From IMG/VR virus record IMGVR_UViG_3300033146_001020, positions 1 through 42,014 of that record: a DNA stretch of 42,014 nucleotides; one strand, written 5' to 3'. How positions within the stretch are numbered: the first letter of the stretch is position 1; every line of letters begins with the position of its first letter. This stretch comes from a virus. The translations under genes and the position numbers were made by a program. Under the pieces are notes generated by a model. The model ran no database searches. It saw only the letters and a program-made list of their open reading frames with translations, and was not told where the DNA came from. Positions 36,562-42,014 of this stretch are shown piece after piece.

Positions 36562-37956
36562 ATGAGTGTAGAAAAACAATGGCATTTTAAAACTTTGTCA
36601 GAATTTAAGAATTATTATTTTAAAGGTTTGATTACTAAATCAATGCAAAGTGGTGAACAGATTTATATTAAATCTTTTATTAATGAGAATGGGTTTGAAG
36701 AAGCAGATGTTAATTTCTTTTTACATCCATTCAAGAAAGATAATCTTATTTATCTTTTACCTTCACAACATGTATTGAATTTACCTGTTTTAATCAAATC
36801 AGAGAAACAAATTGCTTATTCAGGTAAAGGATATAGGATTCCCACTTATAAAGAACTTCCTAAAGGAATCAAGTTTGATGTTAAGAATATGAGGATAGAA
36901 CCTAAACATGTTATGTCAGCACCTGATTTATTAAAAAGGTTATTCCCTATAGATAAAACTAATAATCTTCATGGAGATTTGTATAAGATAATAGGATTAG
37001 CAGCATACTTAGATAGAATCAATGTAAGGATTGCAACTGAACCTTCTTTTGGGAAAACAAGTTTATTCTCAGTTATGAAATCATTATTAAATGATGTAGC
37101 AATCATAACTAATCCTACTCTTGCTAAACTTAAATATTTGACAGATAGTAAAGTATTAGTAATAGATGAAGTATCTTCAGCTAAAGCAGAAAGTAAGAAA
37201 GATATGGAACCTTTTAGTCTTGCTTGTGCTGCATTTGATATTAGTTATGAGAATCCATCTAAAGGTATTAAAGGTGTAGCAGAGAATATGAATATAGAAA
37301 ATATGTCATTAGTATTTATTTATAATACCCTTAATAATTACAGCACATCTAATAAATACTTTGATTTCACTTGGGAGAATAATGGTGCTATGAATAACAG
37401 AATCTTTCCTTTGGTGTTTGATGGGTTCCCTAAGAATAAATTTAATCAAGTAACAAACCACAAACAAGAAGCTATTAATAACATAGATGAATATATGGCA
37501 ATAATCAAAGAGATTAAATATCTTGCAAGTGAGTATCAAGATAACCCTTATAAAACTAAGATGAAGTTTAGTTTTGGTAAAGCATTCGATAGATGGGAAA
37601 CTAATTTTAATATTATGGTTAAATGGATTGGGGTATTCTCAGAAACAGAAGAGATATACAAAGAAAGAGTTAAAGAGTTATACAAAGCACATATTCAGTA
37701 CCTCAAAATGGTTGGTCACAAAGAGATTTCTAAGAGTGACAACAGTGACCAACCTCTTACCCTTATAGAGGAAGCAGTAAGTAACTCTGGAGCTGCTAAA
37801 ATACTAGAATATCTTGAGAAGTACGATAAAGGAGAAGGATTAGATATTGATACAGTTATCAATGCTTGTCTTGTAGATGAAGAACTAATACAGAAGATGA
37901 AATCAAAAGCAGACTTATATGAACCACATACTGGTAAAATAAGCTTATTAAAATGA
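36562..37956 (+). CDS. P-loop replication ATPase (helicase-like)
   Basis: 464 residues. A variant Walker A at 159-167 (TEPSFGKTS, the first Gly replaced), Walker B VLVIDEV at 198-204, and a downstream VFIYNTLNNYS that looks like a sensor strand. The N-terminal 120 residues are beta-rich. The motif order suggests a superfamily 3/AAA-like or primase-associated helicase. It overlaps the primase gene by 4 nt, so the two probably form the viral replication machine. GAGGAGGT ribosome-binding site. Confidence 0.65.
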   Translation: MSVEKQWHFKTLSEFKNYYFKGLITKSMQSGEQIYIKSFINENGFEEADVNFFLHPFKKDNLIYLLPSQHVLNLPVLIKSEKQIAYSGKGYRIPTYKELPKGIKFDVKNMRIEPKHVMSAPDLLKRLFPIDKTNNLHGDLYKIIGLAAYLDRINVRIATEPSFGKTSLFSVMKSLLNDVAIITNPTLAKLKYLTDSKVLVIDEVSSAKAESKKDMEPFSLACAAFDISYENPSKGIKGVAENMNIENMSLVFIYNTLNNYSTSNKYFDFTWENNGAMNNRIFPLVFDGFPKNKFNQVTNHKQEAINNIDEYMAIIKEIKYLASEYQDNPYKTKMKFSFGKAFDRWETNFNIMVKWIGVFSETEEIYKERVKELYKAHIQYLKMVGHKEISKSDNSDQPLTLIEEAVSNSGAAKILEYLEKYDKGEGLDIDTVINACLVDEELIQKMKSKADLYEPHTGKISLLK

Positions 37957-38915
37957 AGTATCATAAACTTGTCTTGATAGACGGAAAAAGGAGAGGTGGT
38001 TGGAATACTATTAAAGATAGCAATGATATGACAGAAGAAGATTACAAAGATGCTAACTTAAGATTCATATTTGATAATGAGATTGTATTAGATAGCGAAT
38101 CACATCTTCATTCTATTATTGTTAAAGCCAAACTTAATAACTTAGGTTTTAAGTATGAAGAATACAAAACCGGAAGCAGAGGTAAACACTTTCATTTATT
38201 CTTTAATGGGTTACAAACATTAACATCAGAACAAAGAAACTTTTATAGAGGAGTTATAATAGACAAACAGAAACACTTTAAAAGGTTATCTGGTATGGAT
38301 TCTTTACAAAAAAGGAAAGAGTATGTTATAAAAGTATTAAAAACTAAAAGAAGATTAAAAAGAGACAGACATATAACTGAACAAGATTTAGTAAATGCAG
38401 AAATAGATTTATTCAATGCAACTAAAGAGTATGAATCTTTGTCAGCTATGTTTAAAGAGTTTCCATCTTTCGGAACAGACTTAGCAAAGATTAATGGTTT
38501 GATAGCTTTAGAGAATAGACCACATATCAAAACACAAAATATAAAGACAATGTTAAGCATAGTTAAAGGCAGAAATAAAGTTGATATGGATTTAGTATCA
38601 AAAATAAAGTTGAAACTATATGTTCCAGAACAACAATCTTTAAATACAAGTAACACTTACCCTGACTTAGAAAGTATTAAAACCAAGTATCCTCTGGACA
38701 AAGTATGGAGACACTGGGGATTATCTAAAAAAGGTAATCGCTGGGATTCTCCCTTTGTTACTTCAGTAAGTAAAGCTTGTGTTGCATTATATCCTGATGA
38801 CCACTGGTATGATTTCAATTTAATGCAAGGAGGGGATGTATTCAATGCAGTAATGTTAAAGTATCATTGTGATTTTAGTGAAGCATTAAAAAGATTACAA
38901 AAGGAGGAATATTAA
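37953..38915 (+). CDS. AEP-type primase with zinc-less CHC2-like C-terminus
   Basis: 320 residues. EIVLDSES at 43-50 gives the Asp47/Glu49 metal pair, GSRGKHFHLFF at 74-84 the sxH nucleotide motif, and FGTDLAKINGLIALENRPHIKT at 173-194 (quoted in part) the third AEP motif, as in archaeal/plasmid primases. The C-terminus at about 247-315 follows the CHC2 pattern (WDSPFV...YDF...GGDVFNAV...FSEALKRL) but the zinc cysteines are replaced. It synthesises primers, and with the adjacent ATPase forms a primase-helicase unit. Confidence 0.75.
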   Translation: MKYHKLVLIDGKRRGGWNTIKDSNDMTEEDYKDANLRFIFDNEIVLDSESHLHSIIVKAKLNNLGFKYEEYKTGSRGKHFHLFFNGLQTLTSEQRNFYRGVIIDKQKHFKRLSGMDSLQKRKEYVIKVLKTKRRLKRDRHITEQDLVNAEIDLFNATKEYESLSAMFKEFPSFGTDLAKINGLIALENRPHIKTQNIKTMLSIVKGRNKVDMDLVSKIKLKLYVPEQQSLNTSNTYPDLESIKTKYPLDKVWRHWGLSKKGNRWDSPFVTSVSKACVALYPDDHWYDFNLMQGGDVFNAVMLKYHCDFSEALKRLQKEEY

Positions 38916-38916
38916 A

Positions 38917-39768
38917 ATGGGATATATGCATATAGATAATTTATACAAAGATGATAGGATTTTTAATTTCAAAGAATGTTATTGTATGGAAAAGATTCAT
39001 GGAACTTCAGCAAGAATCCAATGGAAAGATAATAAATTGATTTTTCATGCAGGTGGCTGTAAACATGAAACCTTTATTAAGATTTTTGATGAAGAAGAAT
39101 TATACATAAGGTTTTATGAAGAGTTTAAGGATATTGATGTTGTTATTTATGGAGAACAATATGGTGGGAAGCAACAAGGTATGAGTGAGACTTATGGTAA
39201 AGAACCTATGTTTATTGTGTTTGAAGTTCAAATTGATGAAGCTTGGTTAAATGTACCTAATGCAGAGGATGTAGCAAATAAACTTAATCTTGAATTTGTA
39301 CCTTATCAAAAATGTTCAACTGAACTAGAAATATTAAATTCTTATAGGGATGCTCCTTCCTCAGTTTCATTTAGAAGACAATGTGGAACTAATATACGTG
39401 AAGGAATTGTAATTAAACCATTAGAAGAGTTTACTGACAAAAGAGGAAATAGGGTTATCACTAAACATAAAAGAGCAGAGTTTGGTGAAACTAAAACTCC
39501 AAGAGAAGTAGACCCAGAGAAATTAAAGATATTAACTGAAGCTAATGAGATTGCAGATGAATGGGTAACTCCTATGAGATTTAATCATGTGATTGATAAA
39601 TTCACAGAAGAACACATTATTGAAAACACTGGTAAGTTTATCAAAGCAATGGTTGAAGATGTATTAAGAGAATCCGAAGGAGAAATAATAATATCTAAAC
39701 AAATCACAACAGCGATAGGTAAAGCTGGTGCTAAGTTGTATAAAAATTATATTATGAAGGTGAACTAA
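38917..39768 (+). CDS. RNA ligase, T4 Rnl2-like
   Basis: 283 residues. Motif I MEKIHGTSARI gives the adenylated Lys26 (KxHG, a KxxG form); motif III VVIYGE at 75-80; FIVFEV at 99-104; motif IV REGIVIKP at 161-168; motif V ITKHKRAEF with two lysines at 181-189. It seals nicked or double-stranded RNA with ATP and is often used by viruses against tRNA-cutting defences. The C-terminal 80 residues are helical as in Rnl2. Confidence 0.85.
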   Translation: MGYMHIDNLYKDDRIFNFKECYCMEKIHGTSARIQWKDNKLIFHAGGCKHETFIKIFDEEELYIRFYEEFKDIDVVIYGEQYGGKQQGMSETYGKEPMFIVFEVQIDEAWLNVPNAEDVANKLNLEFVPYQKCSTELEILNSYRDAPSSVSFRRQCGTNIREGIVIKPLEEFTDKRGNRVITKHKRAEFGETKTPREVDPEKLKILTEANEIADEWVTPMRFNHVIDKFTEEHIIENTGKFIKAMVEDVLRESEGEIIISKQITTAIGKAGAKLYKNYIMKVN

Positions 39769-39948
39769 ATGGAACTTATTGATAGAATGTTAAACAAACA
39801 AACACTAAAAGAATACCAAGCTTATCTTATGTTGAGTGTGTATCAAGATAGTTTAAAGAAAGCACAAGTGAATCAAAAAGGAAACCTTTATATAGAATTA
39901 GCAGATTTAGACACTATTTTAAGAGAATACACACAGGTATCAAAATGA
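39769..39948 (+). CDS. Small helical protein (59 aa)
   Basis: ELIDRMLNKQTLKEYQAYLML..., acidic end; directly follows the ligase and overlaps the nucleotidyltransferase start by 4 nt. Function unknown. Confidence 0.55.
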   Translation: MELIDRMLNKQTLKEYQAYLMLSVYQDSLKKAQVNQKGNLYIELADLDTILREYTQVSK

Positions 39949-40643
39949 AAGATTATGATTTAGTATTATTATTAGGTGGAACTGGTTCCCGTATGGGGAT
40001 TAAAGGCAATGATAATAAACATACAAAAGAGTTAAATGGGAAACCTGTTATAAGTTATATCAAAGATAAAATAGATTTGTATGAGAAAGCAGTTCAACCA
40101 TTTGCTAATAAATACATAGTAACAAATGGTAAAGGTTTAGACCAAATTATGAAAACCTTTGGGCAAGATTATACTTACTTTTATCAAGAGAAACCTACAG
40201 GGATTCCAGATGCAGCTTATCTTCCTAATCCTCAAAATAGATTCTTATTACATCTTGGTGACCAGTATTATGAAGAAGAAATACAAAGCTTTATAAATGA
40301 TAATGATTCTCGTCCAATGAAAGTATGGTTAAAAGATACAAAAGATACAAATCATACTGTTGCAGCTATGGATGAAGATGGTAATATTAAAAAGTTTATA
40401 GAGAAACCAAATTATGATTCAAGAGTAAGTGCTTTTGTTGCAACTGGAATGTATATGTTATCTCCTTATTTAAAGCATTTCATAAATGAATTACCAAGAC
40501 ACGAGAAGAATGAGAATAATATGTCTGACTTAGGAAACAAAGTATTAAGCTTTGGAGATAAAATAGATTATCAAATCATGCAAGGTAATTGGTATGATGT
40601 GAATTCACAAGAAGTTATTAAGATGATAGAGAGGTATCAATAA
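39945..40643 (+). CDS. Sugar-phosphate nucleotidyltransferase (RmlA/GlmU-like)
   Basis: 232 residues. LLLGGTGSRM at 8-17 is the nucleotide-binding signature (G-G-x-G-S-R), QEKPTGIPDAAY at 81-92 binds base and sugar, HLGDQYYEEEI at 103-113 supplies the metal Asp106, then EKPNYDSR and ATGMYMLSP around 150-172 and NWYDV near the end. It makes an NDP-sugar from a sugar-1-phosphate and NTP. Shorter than most RmlA and lacks a C-terminal domain. It may feed the GT2 enzyme of the head operon. Confidence 0.8.
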   Translation: MKDYDLVLLLGGTGSRMGIKGNDNKHTKELNGKPVISYIKDKIDLYEKAVQPFANKYIVTNGKGLDQIMKTFGQDYTYFYQEKPTGIPDAAYLPNPQNRFLLHLGDQYYEEEIQSFINDNDSRPMKVWLKDTKDTNHTVAAMDEDGNIKKFIEKPNYDSRVSAFVATGMYMLSPYLKHFINELPRHEKNENNMSDLGNKVLSFGDKIDYQIMQGNWYDVNSQEVIKMIERYQ

Positions 40644-40795
40644 TGAAACTCAAAGAAGAATTACTTAATAGAATGATAGAACTACAAGAAGAAGTAACAT
40701 CTAAACATAGTTCTAAAACAGAATCAAGTTTGGCTTTGTCACACCTTATGGTTGTTTCACAATTTTATACTGCTATGGGGTACACAGATGAATAA
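40643..40795 (+). CDS. Small hypothetical protein (50 aa)
   Basis: ATG shares a base with the preceding stop. KLKEELLNRMIELQEEVTS then ALSHLMVVSQFYTAM. Helical, unassigned. Confidence 0.5.
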   Translation: MKLKEELLNRMIELQEEVTSKHSSKTESSLALSHLMVVSQFYTAMGYTDE

Positions 40796-40910
40796 AGGTA
40801 CAAGAGGTAAGGTAGAAGCTATATTAAGAGATTATTTTGAAGAATCTAAAGAAGATTTGATTATTGTTGCAAAGAAATTCAATTACAAAATTACTGGTAA
40901 AAAAGAATGA
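40788..40910 (+). CDS. Small basic protein (40 aa)
   Basis: NKGTRGKVEAILRDYFEE; overlaps both neighbours. Helical basic peptide, possible nucleic-acid binding; function unknown. Confidence 0.5.
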   Translation: MNKGTRGKVEAILRDYFEESKEDLIIVAKKFNYKITGKKE

Positions 40911-41308
40911 CTAAATGGACAAATCTACCTGAAGACATAAAAGATTATTTAGGATTTATTTATAAGATTACTAACCTTACTAATAATAAATTTTATATAG
41001 GTCAAAAGAAGTTTTGGTTCAAGAAAACATTACCTCCTCTTAAAGGGAAGAAAAGAAAAAGAAGAAGTTTAGTAGAAAGTGATTGGAAGACTTATAATAG
41101 TAGTAGTAAAGAATTACAAAAAGATATCCTCTCTTTAGGAGAAGACAAGTTTAAATATGAAATATTATTTTGGTGTAAAAATAAAGCTATGATGAATTAT
41201 GTTGAATTAGCAAGACAAGTATCTAATGATTGTTTATTAAGAGATGATTGTTATAATGGAATAATCCAAGTAAGAATAAGTAAGAGAGGATTGGAGAAAA
41301 TAAAATGA
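40907..41308 (+). CDS. GIY-YIG endonuclease (phage Seg-like)
   Basis: 133 residues. GFIY at 16-19 and YIG at 30-32 form the GIY-YIG core with KITN between them; the pattern then matches phage members: VESDWKTY..SSKEL, GEDKFKYEIL and a Glu in MMNYVELARQ. The fold cuts DNA; free-standing phage copies often act as homing nucleases. It overlaps both neighbours by 4 nt and its base composition does not stand out, so it is well integrated into the operon. Confidence 0.85.
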   Translation: MTKWTNLPEDIKDYLGFIYKITNLTNNKFYIGQKKFWFKKTLPPLKGKKRKRRSLVESDWKTYNSSSKELQKDILSLGEDKFKYEILFWCKNKAMMNYVELARQVSNDCLLRDDCYNGIIQVRISKRGLEKIK

Positions 41309-41511
41309 ATGAAGACAGAATATTAGGTGGAACTTATATGGAAACTACTTTCTTTCCAGATAACATTTGGGAAAGAACACAAGATGAAGACTTGTTTATT
41401 AAAAAGCTTACAGAAGTAGATGCTCATGAAACAATCCATATGTTATGTGTTAAAGCATTAAGAGAAGGTCACGAGTGGGCTGTTGATAAGATGTTAGAGG
41501 ATTTAGAATGA
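41305..41511 (+). CDS. Hypothetical protein (68 aa)
   Basis: Acidic, helical C-terminus (MLCVKALREGHEWAVDKMLEDLE). Four-base overlaps with the nuclease and the next gene. Not recognised. Confidence 0.6.
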   Translation: MNEDRILGGTYMETTFFPDNIWERTQDEDLFIKKLTEVDAHETIHMLCVKALREGHEWAVDKMLEDLE

Positions 41512-41738
41512 AAGCATTAGATTATCAAGTAGGAAAGAATAAAGATGGTTCAGAAAGTAATCATTATAAACAATACAAAATACAACCTATTACTTTTATT
41601 ATGGAAAATAAAGTTCCATTCTGTGAAGCTAATGTGATTAAGTATATTATGAGGTGGAGATTTAAGAATCAGAAAGAAGATTTATTAAAAGCAAAACAAT
41701 ATATTGAGTTTTTATTGGAGGGATTAGAAGATGAATAA
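41508..41738 (+). CDS. DUF3310-like protein
   Basis: 76 residues. HYKQYKIQPITFI...PFCEANVIKYIMRWRFKNQKEDLLKAKQYI matches DUF3310, a family of small proteins common in phage early regions: (H)Y..IQPI.FI, NVIKYI.RW, KxxxDL.KAKQYI. Function not established. The next gene starts 7 nt before its stop; GGAGGGATTAGAAG is its ribosome-binding site. Confidence 0.8.
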   Translation: MKALDYQVGKNKDGSESNHYKQYKIQPITFIMENKVPFCEANVIKYIMRWRFKNQKEDLLKAKQYIEFLLEGLEDE

Positions 41739-42014
41739 AGTATTATTTGTATCAGATTTACATCTACCTTATCATGATGTAAAAGCAGTTAAAGTATTAA
41801 TGAAAGATTTAAAAAATAATCAGTATGATACTGTTGTTTTAGGAGGAGATATGTTAGATATGATTTCTCCTTCACAATTCAATAAACACCCTTATGAAGA
41901 AGGTACACTTCAATCTGAATTAGATGTTTATTATTCTTTCATGGATGAACTAAGGAGTTTACATAAAGGTAAATTAGTATATATTATAGGAAATCATGAA
42001 ACAAGAGTTCAGAA
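41731..42014 (+). CDS. Calcineurin-like metallophosphoesterase, N-terminal part
   Basis: Start at ATG 41731 with GGAGG spaced before it. The N-terminus VLFVSDLHLPYHD supplies the metal-binding D-x-H and the following VLGGDMLD the next Asp. GNHE appears at the end. The frame continues over the circular junction to position 496, giving 221 residues with all five family motifs. A short insert (SPSQFNKHPYEEG) follows GGD. Confidence 0.9.
   Translation, partial: MNKVLFVSDLHLPYHDVKAVKVLMKDLKNNQYDTVVLGGDMLDMISPSQFNKHPYEEGTLQSELDVYYSFMDELRSLHKGKLVYIIGNHETRVQ
41901..42014. repeat. Terminal direct repeat (assembly overlap), right copy
   Basis: Identical to 1-114. Features in it duplicate those at the start of the window. 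Confidence 0.95.

Overview
The window looks like a complete, circularly assembled genome of a tailed virus (Caudoviricetes). The first 114 bases recur exactly as the last 114, so the unit is about 41.9 kb, and the metallophosphoesterase gene cut by the window edges is whole when the ends are joined. The DNA is very AT-rich and arginine is written almost only as AGA/AGG. No tRNA, integrase or DNA polymerase gene was seen.

The host is probably an archaeon with an AT-rich genome. This is inferred from three things: TATA boxes preceded by purine-rich BRE-like sequence instead of bacterial -35/-10 pairs, ribosome-binding sites centred on GGTGA/AGGTGAT, and a terminase promoter placed so that its mRNA would be nearly leaderless. 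No gene names the host, and an AT-rich bacterium is not fully excluded.

Layout. Two arms diverge from a non-coding hub at about 27.6-28.7 kb. The leftward (minus) arm carries virion genes: terminase (27.6-25.1 kb), portal, ChaB/prohead-protease fusion, glycosyltransferase, scaffold and major capsid protein (24.7-20.3 kb), connectors, tail tube, chaperones and tape measure (19.8-15.2 kb), tail tip, a papain/transglutaminase-like protein, a small nuclease, a 1568-residue fibre and a LamG adhesin (15.2-3.2 kb), and two small membrane proteins that may serve lysis (3.1-2.2 kb). The rightward (plus) arm (28.7 kb to the end, wrapping to 2.1 kb) carries dozens of short, overlapping genes. These include zinc-ribbon and membrane miniproteins, a 12-fold cysteine hexapeptide-repeat protein, a replication block (possible ssDNA-binding protein, P-loop ATPase, AEP primase, RNA ligase), a sugar nucleotidyltransferase, a GIY-YIG nuclease, a DUF3310-like protein and the phosphoesterase. 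One tail-tube gene, a tape measure and no recognisable sheath suggest a siphovirus with a short tail.

The most notable signals are non-coding. Three promoters (near 19.88, 24.79 and 27.77 kb) share a module of almost 50 bp in which TATA is followed at fixed spacing by the dyad TAACTTATGAGTTA. Two of them drive head and tail operons and the third drives a stretch of about 400 nt with many hairpins and a possible pseudoknot, a candidate large non-coding RNA. Further hairpin-rich gene-free segments lie at 31.37-31.49, 31.86-31.98 and 34.38-34.61 kb, and GTTAC-N8-GTAAC iterons near 28.25-28.33 kb are candidate origin or operator sites.
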